Source: UBA940 sp031547885 (GTDB lineage Bacteria; Bacteroidota; Bacteroidia; Bacteroidales; Rikenellaceae). Taken from it: a stretch of 64,000 nt of DNA. The stretch lies in contig JAVBRO010000038.1 of the NCBI GenBank assembly GCA_031547885.1, forward strand, positions 1 to 64,000. The letters run 5' to 3'. The number at the start of each line of letters is the position of its first letter. Position 1 is the first letter of the stretch. Both the position numbers and the translations under genes were made by a program. The notes under the pieces were generated by a model. That model saw nothing but the letters and a program-made list of their open reading frames with translations. It was not told where the DNA came from and made no database searches. Positions 7,417 to 14,938 of the stretch are shown here, piece after piece.

Positions 7417-7445
7417 AAACCGCCTGTCAGGGCGGTTTTCTTTTT
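7417..7445 (+). terminator. Intrinsic terminator downstream of tRNA-Asp-like fragment
   Basis: AAACCGCC, loop TGTCAG, GGCGGTTT, then TCTTTTT. It ends the candidate ncRNA. It may originally have been the terminator of a tRNA-Asp transcript, because it follows the 3'-end fragment at the distance expected there. Confidence 0.8.
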
Positions 7446-7579
7446 GGGTGCGGCCCCTCAAATTTATTTGCAAGTGGCTGTGCGCAAAAAGAAAAAGACT
7501 CTGTAAGAGTTTGTACATTGTTTGCTTCCTTGCCGGGCCGCCGCCGGCAGGCAAGGGAAAAACGAGCAAAGCGAAGTTA

Positions 7580-7600
7580 ATCCCGTCCATTCCGCAAAAA
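7580..7600 (+). repeat. tRNA-Asp 3'-end fragment, copy 2 (candidate att site)
   Basis: Exact second copy of the 7383-7403 segment, 197 bp downstream. Two tandem copies suggest successive integrations, or two former tRNA-Asp genes. Confidence 0.5.
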
Positions 7601-7631
7601 CGCCTGTCAGTCGATCGACTGACAGGCGTTT
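7598..7631 (-). terminator. 34-bp perfect palindrome, terminator of the fimbrillin gene
   Basis: AAACGCCTGTCAGTCGA is followed immediately by its reverse complement. On the minus strand the stem is followed by a T-run and lies 35 bp after the fimbrillin stop codon. Confidence 0.8.
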
Positions 7632-7665
7632 ACTTTTTCCACATGACACCACGGTAATTTACTGC

Positions 7666-8607
7666 TTACTCGTTCGCGGACACGGAGCCTCTGTTTATAG
7701 GCGTCCAGTCGGTAATGACGCTGGTCGCGGTCACCTGTTCCGGATCGGGGCCGACGGCCTCGTCGTTTATGGTGACGCTGTAGGTGTTGACTTGTGAAGC
7801 GAGGAAATAAGTTGTCGTCGATCCGGTTGCTTTAATATCCCACTTGTAGGTTTTACCGCCTGTGGCGAACTCGAACGTAACCGAGCCGTCTTCGTAAGTG
7901 CCCGGCAGAATGATGGCGTCATACTGTACTCCGTCGGTGACAGTCCTGGGAGTGATGTCCGCCTGGGTTTTCTGAGAGCCGACACCTCCGGTGTTTATAT
8001 GGAACGTACCTTCGGTGTGCAGCCCCTTGATGGTTACGGTCATTCCCGACAAATCGGCGCCGGTCCGCGAGGTTGTGTTCAGTACCAGTTTGGTGAGTTT
8101 ATGGGCGAACGTCAGCGCCGGTACGCCCGAGGCGCAGTTGGGCGTTTTCGCGGTGAGAATGTCGAACGTTGGTTGGTTTGCCGTCGTCTGTACGGTCTGG
8201 ATGGAGATAGGGTTGAATGCACCTAATATCGTCCATCCGCTTTGATGGGGGTAATAAGCGACAAAGTCAACTTCTGCGCCGTCCGTCGGATAGTAGATCT
8301 GGTCGGCCGTGGTCGCGGCTGAGAAATTGCCGTCGCCGGCTGTTGTCGTGTACTTTTTGTTCGCGCAGCCGTCTATAACGGTTGGCGTGCCGGTGTTCAC
8401 CATGAATACGCCTATCGCGTCTCCGGCGGCCCATGTGGTTCCCGATGCGCGGGTGCCCGCTTTCGCCTCCACGGCCTGGCCTTCGATGCCTGCAGTGAAG
8501 CGCACCGCCTGCGGTTCGTTCTTTTCGCCGCCGTCCTTGACGCACGACGACACTGCCGCTGCGCCCATTACGGCTGCCCCCAGCAGAAAAAGTTTACCTG
8601 TTTTCAT
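7666..8607 (-). CDS. Fimbrillin-family lipoprotein (Mfa/FimA-like)
   Basis: 313 residues. A lipoprotein signal peptide with lipobox AVSSC (Cys 22) is followed by the fimbrillin beginning pattern: VRFTAGIEG, the TRASGTTWAAGDAIGVFMV segment (about 50-72), and further beta-strand repeats such as DQIYYPTDGAEVDFVAYYP. Family members are cell-surface fimbrial subunits or anchors, matured after lipid transport by loss of the N-terminal part. It stands alone with its own terminator, but two DUF3868/DUF3575 pairs lie in the same window (1-1667 and 34450-36183), families often seen near fimbrial loci. Whether it builds a shaft or a tip is not decidable. Confidence 0.88.
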   Translation of the reverse strand: MKTGKLFLLGAAVMGAAAVSSCVKDGGEKNEPQAVRFTAGIEGQAVEAKAGTRASGTTWAAGDAIGVFMVNTGTPTVIDGCANKKYTTTAGDGNFSAATTADQIYYPTDGAEVDFVAYYPHQSGWTILGAFNPISIQTVQTTANQPTFDILTAKTPNCASGVPALTFAHKLTKLVLNTTSRTGADLSGMTVTIKGLHTEGTFHINTGGVGSQKTQADITPRTVTDGVQYDAIILPGTYEDGSVTFEFATGGKTYKWDIKATGSTTTYFLASQVNTYSVTINDEAVGPDPEQVTATSVITDWTPINRGSVSANE

Positions 8608-8909
8608 TTTGTTTGGTTTTAAAATGGTTTATAAAAAGGAAAACTATCAATAACGCAGATACAGGTACCGGGGAACGACATCCTCATACCTGATGCGTTT
8701 GCTGCAAAGCATAGCAGCAAACTGCATTAAAAGTTTGTTTCTGATTATTGATATAGCCCGGGGATGCAATAAAAGTACGGTAAATATTTCGATCCGCCAA
8801 ATTTTCAGGACCATACGGGCCGGCCGTTTTTATCTTTTTCAGAATAATTTCGAAATCGGTTTGTAATCTTCGCCCCGTAATTTCGCACCGACAAATGATA
8901 ATTATGGAG
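8608..8909. other. Divergent promoter region of fimbrillin and porin genes
   Basis: No gene is supported. The region must hold divergent promoters; no exact TAnnTTTG element is seen. The closest plus-strand match is TAATCTTCG near 8865-8873. Confidence 0.4.
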
Positions 8910-10181
8910 ATGAAGAAAACCATTACGCTTTTTTTATTTGCCGCGCTGGCGGCAACCGCCGCCGTTGCACAGGAGACCGAGCCTACGGAGATAGAGGCTC
9001 TTCAAAGCAGGACCGACGCGCTCGAGAGCGACGTCTCGAAACTCAAAAGGCTGAAAATTTCGGGCTACATCCAGGGACAGTACCAGTACGGGCAGGAAGA
9101 GGCCGTGCTGAAAGTCGGCGAAAAGATCAACGAGAACGCGAATAAAGGCGTCAACCGCATCGGCATCCGCCGCGGCCGCATCAAATTCGCTTACGAATAC
9201 GGCATCGCCTCGGGGGTGCTGCAGCTCGACGTCACCGAACAGGGCGTGAAGTTCAAGGATGTTTACCTCAATGTAAAAGACCCCTGGGTGCAGTCGTTCC
9301 AGCTGCGCGCTGGAATTTTCGACCGCCCGTTCGGGTATGAGATCGGCTACTCGTCGTCGCGCCGCGAATCGCCCGAACGCTCCACCGTTTTCCAGACCCT
9401 TTTCCCGGACGAACGCGACCTGGGCGGGATGCTCGTACTGCAGGCCCCGAAAACCTCGCAGTGGAACATCCTGAAGCTCGAAGGCGGCTGGTTCGCGGGT
9501 AACGGTATCAAGCCCGAGACCGACAACAAACGGGATTTCATCGGCCGCCTCTCGGTGAATAAGACTTTCGGCAACTCCTCGGCGCTCGGCGCAGGCGTCT
9601 CTTATTACAATGGCAAGGTGTTCCAGGGGAACAAGGATGTTTACACAATGAGCGGGAACACGTTCGTGCTGAGCGACGACGAGGCAAACATAGGCAAATA
9701 CGCCAAACGCGAATACGTCGGCTTCGACGCGCAGTTCGGCATCGCAAGTATACTCGGCATGACCAAGATCACCGCAGAATATATTTTCGGGCAGCAGCCT
9801 GGCATCGAACTCGGCAGCAAAAGCCCGAACTACTCCGTCCGGCCTCTTGTTCCAACCTACATACGCCCATTCAGCGGCGGTTACGCGATGCTGGTCCAGG
9901 ACCTCGGTAAATGGCCGCTGTCGGTGGTTGCGAAATACGACTGGTACGACCCCAACACCAAGGTCAAGGGCGACCGGATAGGTGCAGCCGACTCTTACAC
10001 GGGCTTTGCGGACTGTGCTGTAAGTACCGTCGGTTTCGGGGTGCTGTGGAGGATAACGGGCAGCCTGCGCCTGACGGCATACTACGAGCTCAACTACAAC
10101 GAAAAGTCGGCCAACCTCGATACATACAGCCGCAATCTTAAAGACAATGTCTTCACCCTGCGCCTTCAGTTCAAATTCTGA
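8910..10181 (+). CDS. Phosphate-selective porin O/P-family outer-membrane protein
   Basis: 423 residues from the chosen start. A signal peptide (MKKTITLFLFAALAATAAVAQ) precedes a short coiled coil (IEALQSRTDALESDVSKLK, about 26-46) like the trimerising stalk of such porins. A beta-barrel follows with the family segment GIRRGRIKFAYEYGIASG, the DVYLNVKDPWVQSFQLRAGIF motif region and a C-terminal strand ending LRLQFKF, the usual outer-membrane sorting signature with terminal Phe. It should admit phosphate across the outer membrane. It lies directly upstream of pstS and so probably belongs to the same phosphate-starvation regulon. The longest frame begins at 8895; I chose the third in-frame ATG, which directly starts the signal peptide. 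Confidence 0.9.
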   Translation: MKKTITLFLFAALAATAAVAQETEPTEIEALQSRTDALESDVSKLKRLKISGYIQGQYQYGQEEAVLKVGEKINENANKGVNRIGIRRGRIKFAYEYGIASGVLQLDVTEQGVKFKDVYLNVKDPWVQSFQLRAGIFDRPFGYEIGYSSSRRESPERSTVFQTLFPDERDLGGMLVLQAPKTSQWNILKLEGGWFAGNGIKPETDNKRDFIGRLSVNKTFGNSSALGAGVSYYNGKVFQGNKDVYTMSGNTFVLSDDEANIGKYAKREYVGFDAQFGIASILGMTKITAEYIFGQQPGIELGSKSPNYSVRPLVPTYIRPFSGGYAMLVQDLGKWPLSVVAKYDWYDPNTKVKGDRIGAADSYTGFADCAVSTVGFGVLWRITGSLRLTAYYELNYNEKSANLDTYSRNLKDNVFTLRLQFKF

Positions 10182-10187
10182 GGAATC

Positions 10188-10204
10188 TTAACAAAATCGT
10201 AACA
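10188..10204 (+). promoter_or_regulatory. Candidate Pho-box upstream of pstS
   Basis: TTAACA (10188) and GTAACA (10199) are direct repeats with an 11-bp period, the spacing seen in PhoB/PhoP binding sites of other bacteria. A weak -7 element, CAATTTTG, is at 10236-10243. The adjacent phoB/phoR genes make the reading reasonable; no binding site has been defined here. Confidence 0.4.
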
Positions 10205-10213
10205 TTTACTTAT

Positions 10214-10230
10214 GCAGGGCGTAATCCTGC
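10214..10230 (+). terminator. Small hairpin after the porin gene
   Basis: GCAGG, loop GCGTAAT, CCTGC. A short stem without a strong T-run, between porin and pstS; a weak terminator or a leader structure of pstS. Confidence 0.35.
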
Positions 10231-10273
10231 GACCCCAATTTTGTAACGTGAAAATCAATCAGATAAAAAGAAG

Positions 10274-11089
10274 ATGAAGAAGATCATTTTAGCGGCCGTA
10301 ATGATAGCTGCAGGTATCGCCGCCGCAGACGCGCAGAAGATCAAAGGTTCGGACACCGTGCTGCCGCTGTCGCAGAAAGAGGCCGAGAATTACATGAAGG
10401 CGAATCCGTCGGCCGTCGTGACCGTTACGGGCGGGGGATCGGGAGTCGGCCTGTCGGCGCTGGTCGAAGGCACCACCGATATCGCACAGGCGTCGCGCAG
10501 GATAAAATTCGACGAGAAACAGAAGCTCCAGGAGGCCGGAAACACTGCTAAAGAGGTAATCATAGCATACGACGCGCTGGCGATAGTTGTAAACCCGGCC
10601 AACAAGGTCACTAACCTGACCCGTGAACAGCTCGAAGGCATCTTCACCGGCAAGATCACAAACTGGAAAGAGGTGGGCGGCGAGGATATGAAGATCGTTC
10701 CCTATTCGCGCGAAACATCCTCGGGGACCTACGAATTCTTTAAGGAGAGCGTCCTCAAGAACAGGAACTATATGAACGGGATCATGAGCATGCCCGCGAC
10801 CGGCGCCATCATACAGTCGATCAGCCAGACCAAAGGGGGCATAGGTTACGTGGGACTCGCATACCTGAACAACTCGGTGAAGGCCGTCCACGTATCCTAC
10901 GACAAAGGCGCGACCTATACCGAGCCGTCGGTTGCCAACGCCAAGAACGGGACATACCCGATCGTGCGTCCGCTCTACTATTATTACTTAGCCAAATCGG
11001 AAGCCGCCGTAAAGCCGTTCATCGACTACGTGCTTTCGGCCGCCGGACAGAAGACCGTCAGCGAGATCGGGTTCATAACCGTGAAATAA
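10274..11089 (+). CDS. pstS: Phosphate ABC transporter, periplasmic phosphate-binding protein PstS
   Basis: 271 residues with a signal peptide (1-20, ending ADAQ). The PBP-like domain starts with IKGSDTVLPLSQKEAENYM and contains the phosphate-loop segments TGGGSGVGLSALVEGTTDIAQASR and SRETSSGTYEFFKE, where Ser/Thr/Arg side chains bind phosphate. It delivers phosphate to PstCA. It is the first of the plus-strand genes pstS-pstC-pstA-pstB-phoU, but a 112-bp gap with a palindromic repeat (11102-11177) separates it from pstC, a common way to raise binding-protein expression over the membrane parts. Confidence 0.96.
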   Translation: MKKIILAAVMIAAGIAAADAQKIKGSDTVLPLSQKEAENYMKANPSAVVTVTGGGSGVGLSALVEGTTDIAQASRRIKFDEKQKLQEAGNTAKEVIIAYDALAIVVNPANKVTNLTREQLEGIFTGKITNWKEVGGEDMKIVPYSRETSSGTYEFFKESVLKNRNYMNGIMSMPATGAIIQSISQTKGGIGYVGLAYLNNSVKAVHVSYDKGATYTEPSVANAKNGTYPIVRPLYYYYLAKSEAAVKPFIDYVLSAAGQKTVSEIGFITVK

Positions 11090-11101
11090 CTGAACGCAAT
11101 A

Positions 11102-11177
11102 CGTCATTGCGAGCGTATGCGAAGCAATCCAGTTCGTAATGTCTGGATTGCTTCAGGCTAAAGCCTTCGCAATGACG
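11102..11177. repeat. Dispersed palindromic repeat, CATTGCGAG family, copy 1
   Basis: Outer arms CGTCATTGCG/CGCAATGACG and inner arms GAAGCAATCCAG/CTGGATTGCTTC are both perfect, so the element can fold as a cruciform or RNA hairpin between pstS and pstC. Related copies are at 14822-14905 and 37707-37802. Confidence 0.85.
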
Positions 11178-11201
11178 ATATGGTCTGACAAAACACTCTG
11201 A

Positions 11202-12410
11202 ATGAAAAGTCTCAGGCGTATATTCGAAAAATTGATCGAGAGCATACTGACGGTCAGCGGGGCGGTGACGACTATCGTGATCCTGCTGATCGTCGTATTC
11301 CTTTTCCGCGAGGGTGCGGGGCTTTTCAAAAGTCCTGCGGTCGAGAAAGGCTACGCGCTGTGCGTCGACGCCGGGAATCCGCTGTCGCACCTCGGACCGC
11401 AGCAGATCAAGCGCATTTTCGACTACGAGATAGAGAACTGGTCGGAAGTGGGCGGCCGGGATCAGGAGATCGTCCCTTTCCGATTCGACGAGATTTTTAA
11501 TTATTACAGCGACGAAGAACTTGGCGAGGATTACGCCCTGCTGCCCGAAAAATTGGGCGAGTATATAGCCGCCACTCCGGGAATCGTTGCGTTCCTGCCG
11601 AAGCAGTACATTCCCGCGAACATGCCGGAAGTGAAGATACTGCGCGGAGACAGGATAACCGTTGCCGATTTCTTCGGCGGCCGCGAGTGGATCCCCACCG
11701 CCACGCCCGCACCTCAGTTCGGGGTTCTGCCGCTCATATTGGGTACGCTGCTGGTGAGCCTCGTTGCGATACTCATCGCCCTGCCTCTGGGCCTGGGCGT
11801 GGCGATATACCTCTCGGAACTCGCGGGCGACAGGATGCGCAAAATGCTCAAACCGGCCATAGAACTGCTTGCGGGAATTCCTTCGGTGGTTTACGGCTTT
11901 TTCGGACTGGTGGTGCTTGTTCCGCTGGTGCAGAAGGCGTTCAACCTTCCGGTCGGCGAAACGGCATTCACGGGCAGTGTCATACTTGCTATCATGGCCC
12001 TTCCGACGATCATAACTGTGGCAGAGGACGCCATGCGCAACACTCCGCTGGCACAGCGCGAGGCGAGTCTCGCATTGGGCGCTTCGAGCTGGCAGACCAT
12101 ATACAAGGTCATCGTGCCCTACGCCTCATCCGGGATATCCGCCGCAGTGGTGCTCGGGATAGGCCGCGCGATAGGCGAAACGATGGCCGTGCTGATGGTC
12201 ACCGGAAACGCCGCCGTAATGCCCCATTCGCTCTTCGAACCCGTCCGCACCATCCCCGCGACCATAGCCGCCGAACTGGGCGAAGCACCGGCCGGGGGGG
12301 CGCACTACCAGGCGCTGTTCATGCTCGGATGTATCCTGTTCGTGATAACCATGATAATCAGCGTGACCGCCGAAGCCATTTCGAAACGCCAGCCTAACAG
12401 GGGATTATGA
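11202..12410 (+). CDS. pstC: Phosphate ABC transporter permease PstC with a periplasmic PstS-like insert
   Basis: 402 residues, about 100 longer than the classical enterobacterial protein. The first membrane helix (about 15-37) is followed by a region of roughly 120 residues (40-160) that resembles part of PstS: LGPQQIKRIFDYEIENWSEV and then GRDQEIVPFR aligns by eye with LTREQLEGIFTGKITNWKEV and GEDMKIVPYS in the neighbouring PstS. The permease core follows (about 170-395), with the EAA-type loop EASLALGASSWQTIYKVIVP and GIGRAIGETMAV. The stop codon overlaps the pstA start by 4 bp. The insert may dock or gate substrate; that is inference. Long PstC proteins may be normal in this phylum. Confidence 0.94.
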   Translation: MKSLRRIFEKLIESILTVSGAVTTIVILLIVVFLFREGAGLFKSPAVEKGYALCVDAGNPLSHLGPQQIKRIFDYEIENWSEVGGRDQEIVPFRFDEIFNYYSDEELGEDYALLPEKLGEYIAATPGIVAFLPKQYIPANMPEVKILRGDRITVADFFGGREWIPTATPAPQFGVLPLILGTLLVSLVAILIALPLGLGVAIYLSELAGDRMRKMLKPAIELLAGIPSVVYGFFGLVVLVPLVQKAFNLPVGETAFTGSVILAIMALPTIITVAEDAMRNTPLAQREASLALGASSWQTIYKVIVPYASSGISAAVVLGIGRAIGETMAVLMVTGNAAVMPHSLFEPVRTIPATIAAELGEAPAGGAHYQALFMLGCILFVITMIISVTAEAISKRQPNRGL

Positions 12411-13261
12411 GTAAAAAAGTCAATCAATCCATCGCTTTCTGGACGTTCCGCGTGCTGGGGCTCGTGGTGGTCGCCATACTGTTCTGGATACTCGGCTTCA
12501 TAGTCTGGAACGGCGCGGGCACCATAAGCTGGAAATTTCTCACCACGGCTCCGACCGACGGCATGACCGGCGGGGGGATATTCCCTGCCATAGTCGGTAC
12601 CTGCTGCCTGATAGTCGGCAGCATGATCGTGGCTTTTCCGTTGGGGGTTATGTCGGCCATCTACACGACCGAATATGCCGGTAACGGCCGCATAGTGAAG
12701 TTCATCCGGGTTATGACAAACAATCTCGGCAGCATTCCGTCGATCATTTTCGGCCTGTTCGGCATGTTGCTGTTCGTCAATCAGTTGGGGTGGGGCGACT
12801 CGATCATCGCGGGTTCGTTCACGCTCGGTCTGCTGGTTCTGCCGCTCGTTATCCGCACGACCGAAGAGGCGCTGAAAGCCGTGCCCGATTCATACCGCAC
12901 CGGGAGCCTCGCTCTGGGCGCAAGCAAACTGCAGACCATCGGACGTGTGGTCCTTCCGACAGCCTTTCCAAACATAACCACCGGGCTTATACTATCGATA
13001 GGCCGCGTGTCGGGCGAGACCGCGCCGATACTCTTCACGGTGGCCGCGTATTTCCTTCCGAAACTCCCCAGCGGCATCTACGACCAGGTGATGGCCCTGC
13101 CTTACCACCTCTACGTTATCGCCACCAGCGGCACCGACCTCGAAGCCACGCGCCCCATAGCCTACGGTACGGCGCTGGTGCTGATCGCCATAGTGTTAGT
13201 TATGAACCTGTTGGCATCGATGCTTAGGCGCTATTTCAGCAGAAAAACAAAAATTAATTGA
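12407..13261 (+). CDS. pstA: Phosphate ABC transporter permease PstA
   Basis: 284 residues with six predicted membrane segments. The EAA loop reads GSLALGASKLQTIGRVVLPT (about 165-185) and is followed by the PstA segment GRVSGETAPILFTVA. It forms the membrane channel with PstC and contacts PstB through the EAA loop. Its ATG overlaps the pstC stop codon (ATGA), so the two are translationally coupled. A 97-bp hairpin-rich spacer separates it from pstB. Confidence 0.96.
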   Translation: MSKKVNQSIAFWTFRVLGLVVVAILFWILGFIVWNGAGTISWKFLTTAPTDGMTGGGIFPAIVGTCCLIVGSMIVAFPLGVMSAIYTTEYAGNGRIVKFIRVMTNNLGSIPSIIFGLFGMLLFVNQLGWGDSIIAGSFTLGLLVLPLVIRTTEEALKAVPDSYRTGSLALGASKLQTIGRVVLPTAFPNITTGLILSIGRVSGETAPILFTVAAYFLPKLPSGIYDQVMALPYHLYVIATSGTDLEATRPIAYGTALVLIAIVLVMNLLASMLRRYFSRKTKIN

Positions 13262-13345
13262 CAACCGACGCTGCGGAGCGAGGGCAGAGCGAACTTGTTC
13301 GTTTTGCCGAGCCGCGAGGAGGAAAAGCCTGCGAAGCAGGATTAA
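13262..13345. repeat. Hairpin-rich spacer between pstA and pstB
   Basis: Contains an imperfect inverted repeat, GGCAGAGCGAAC/GTTCGTTTTGCC (about 13284-13309), and a perfect short hairpin, CCTGCGAAGCAGG (about 13328-13340). No gene or promoter element is seen. It is probably another dispersed palindromic element within the operon. Confidence 0.6.
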
Positions 13346-13358
13346 TTGATAATTGACA

Positions 13359-14105
13359 ATGATAGAAACTAAGAACATAGACTTTTATTATGGTGATTTC
13401 CACGCGCTGAAAGGGATCAGTATGCGAATCGAGCCGAACACCGTGACAGCGCTCATCGGTCCGTCGGGATGCGGAAAATCGACCTACCTGCGCCTTTTCA
13501 ACCGCATGAACGACCTGATCCCCGGAACCAAACTGACCGGCGAGTGCCTCATAGACGGCCGCGATATTTACGCCAAGTCGGTGCAGGTCGACGAGCTGCG
13601 CAAGAACGTGGGGATGGTGTTCCAGAAGCCCAATCCGTTCCCAAAGTCGATCTTCGACAACGTGGCCTACGGTCTGCGCGTCAACGGCGTCGGCGACAAG
13701 GCTTTCATCCGCCGCCGCGTCGAGGAGTCGCTCGCCGGGGCGGCGCTTTGGAACGAGGTGAAGGATAAGCTCAAAAAATCGGCCTATGAGCTCTCGGGCG
13801 GACAGCAGCAAAGGCTCTGCATAGCCCGTGCGCTGGCGGTCGAACCCTCGATCCTGCTGATGGACGAACCCGCCTCGGCGCTCGACCCCATCTCGACCTC
13901 GAAGATCGAGGAACTGATACACGAACTGAAGGAACGCTACACGATCGTGATCGTCACCCACAACATGCAGCAGGCCGCCCGCGTGAGCGACCGTACCGGA
14001 TTCTTCATGCTGGGCGAACTCGTTGAATACAGCGACACGAAGAAAATGTTCCTCAATCCGGAAAAGAAACAGACTCAGAATTACATAACCGGCAGATTTG
14101 GTTGA
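13359..14105 (+). CDS. pstB: Phosphate ABC transporter ATP-binding protein PstB
   Basis: 248 residues. Walker A GPSGCGKST (about 34-42), Q-loop region VGMVFQKPNPFPKSIFDN, ABC signature LSGGQQQRL and Walker B ILLMDEPASALD, followed by the switch His in IVIVTHNM. All residues for ATP hydrolysis are present. It powers phosphate import through PstCA and passes the phosphate status to PhoR via PhoU. A frame two codons longer starts with TTG at 13353; the ATG at 13359 is the better start. The stop is one base before the phoU start. Confidence 0.97.
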   Translation: MIETKNIDFYYGDFHALKGISMRIEPNTVTALIGPSGCGKSTYLRLFNRMNDLIPGTKLTGECLIDGRDIYAKSVQVDELRKNVGMVFQKPNPFPKSIFDNVAYGLRVNGVGDKAFIRRRVEESLAGAALWNEVKDKLKKSAYELSGGQQQRLCIARALAVEPSILLMDEPASALDPISTSKIEELIHELKERYTIVIVTHNMQQAARVSDRTGFFMLGELVEYSDTKKMFLNPEKKQTQNYITGRFG

Positions 14106-14106
14106 T

Positions 14107-14784
14107 ATGGAAAAGCAGTTAAAACACACAGAAAAGGAGCTTCTGGCCCTGCGCAGCGAAGTGAGCCAAATGTGGCAGCTTGTGCTGTCGCAGCTCGAAA
14201 AGGCCAAACAGGCCTATATGGAGAACGACGCCGAAATGGCCCGCGAAGTGATAAGCCGCGAAAAGCGCGTCGACACGTTCGAACTCAAGATCGAGAGCGA
14301 CTGCGAAAACTACATCGCGCTGTTCAGCCCCGTTGCGGTGGACCTGCGCCTGGCGCTGTCGATGATAAAGATCGCCGGGACGCTCGAACGCATAGGCGAC
14401 TTCGCGGAAGGGATCGCCCGCCACGTCATTATCGACGGCTGCGAGGATATTTCCAGAGAGTTGAAAGAGGATATGTCGATCGACAAGATGTTCGACACGG
14501 CGATTTCGATGCTGTCGGACAGCTACGTGGCGCTGGAGTCGGAGAACACCAAACTCTCGGGCAAGATCATGCAGAAGGACGAACAGGTCGACCTGCTCTA
14601 CCGCGAGGCGATACAGAAGCTCGCCGGACATGCATCCCGCAACCCGAAACAGGCGCTGTGCGTGCTGGAAACGCTGCTCGTCATCCGCAAGATCGAGCGC
14701 GTGGGCGACCACTGCAGCAACATCGTCGAGGAGATCGTCTTTTACATCGACGCGAAAATACTCAAACACAATAAGAGTAAATAA
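14107..14784 (+). CDS. phoU: Phosphate signalling complex protein PhoU
   Basis: 225 residues forming two PhoU helical-bundle repeats. The metal-binding E/D motifs appear as SVLAP-like VAVDLRLALSMIKIAGTLER with IGDFAEGIA in the first repeat and LVIRKIERVGDHCSNIVEEI in the second. PhoU links the Pst transporter to PhoR and restrains the Pho response when phosphate is plentiful. A TTG-initiated frame begins at 14098 inside pstB; the ATG at 14107 is preferred. Last gene of the pst unit; a new promoter follows at 14787. Confidence 0.95.
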   Translation: MEKQLKHTEKELLALRSEVSQMWQLVLSQLEKAKQAYMENDAEMAREVISREKRVDTFELKIESDCENYIALFSPVAVDLRLALSMIKIAGTLERIGDFAEGIARHVIIDGCEDISRELKEDMSIDKMFDTAISMLSDSYVALESENTKLSGKIMQKDEQVDLLYREAIQKLAGHASRNPKQALCVLETLLVIRKIERVGDHCSNIVEEIVFYIDAKILKHNKSK

Positions 14785-14786
14785 TT

Positions 14787-14794
14787 TATCTTTG
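14787..14794 (+). promoter_or_regulatory. -7 promoter element ahead of phoB
   Basis: Exact TATCTTTG directly after phoU. It gives phoBR its own promoter separate from the pst genes; the transcript would carry palindromic repeat copy 2 in its leader. Confidence 0.7.
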
Positions 14795-14821
14795 CAGTGT
14801 GAGATCAAACATTGCTCGTTA

Positions 14822-14905
14822 CGTCATTGCGAGGAGCCGCAGGCGACGCGGCAATCCAGATAACAATGCATAGATTGCTTCACCCTTACAGGGTTCGCAA
14901 TGACG
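14822..14905. repeat. Dispersed palindromic repeat, CATTGCGAG family, copy 2
   Basis: Outer arms CGTCATTGCGA/TCGCAATGACG, inner part GCAATC...GATTGC. It lies in the 5' leader of phoB, so it could fold in the mRNA. Confidence 0.8.
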
Positions 14906-14938
14906 GTAATCCGAATCTGTAAACGAAATGTGACCGCC

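Larger units (their letters stand above)
7215..7445 (+). ncRNA. Candidate orphan small RNA (promoter-to-terminator unit)
   Basis: About 230 nt between a consensus promoter (7201-7208) and a strong terminator (7417-7445), with no usable reading frame. Visible pairings include CGTATCC (7230-7236) with GGATACG (7314-7320) and CTCCA with TGGAG flanking 7304-7330. The 3' part contains the 21-bp tRNA-Asp-like segment. It could be a regulatory RNA of the accessory region, or merely a leader left after loss of a gene at an integration site. Both ends are seen in sequence; the RNA itself is inferred. Confidence 0.45.
7085..7665. other. Non-coding stretch with divergent promoters, candidate ncRNA, tRNA-Asp fragments and terminators
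   Basis: This 581-bp gap has no credible gene. In order it holds a minus-strand promoter (7169-7176), a plus-strand promoter (7201-7208), a transcript ending at an intrinsic terminator (7417-7445), two copies of a tRNA-Asp-like 3' end (7383-7403 and 7580-7600), a GC-rich hairpin built on CCTTGCC/GGCAAGG (about 7530-7557) and a 34-bp perfect palindrome (7598-7631) that terminates the fimbrillin gene. Confidence 0.65.

Noticed and set aside
7206..7580. Plus-strand frame of 124 codons starting with TTG
   Set aside because: It starts inside the promoter element, crosses an intrinsic terminator and the tRNA-like repeats, and shows no resemblance to an integrase or other protein.
13254..14207. Minus-strand frame of 317 codons opposite pstB
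   Set aside because: Antisense to a pstB gene with complete Walker A, signature and Walker B motifs.
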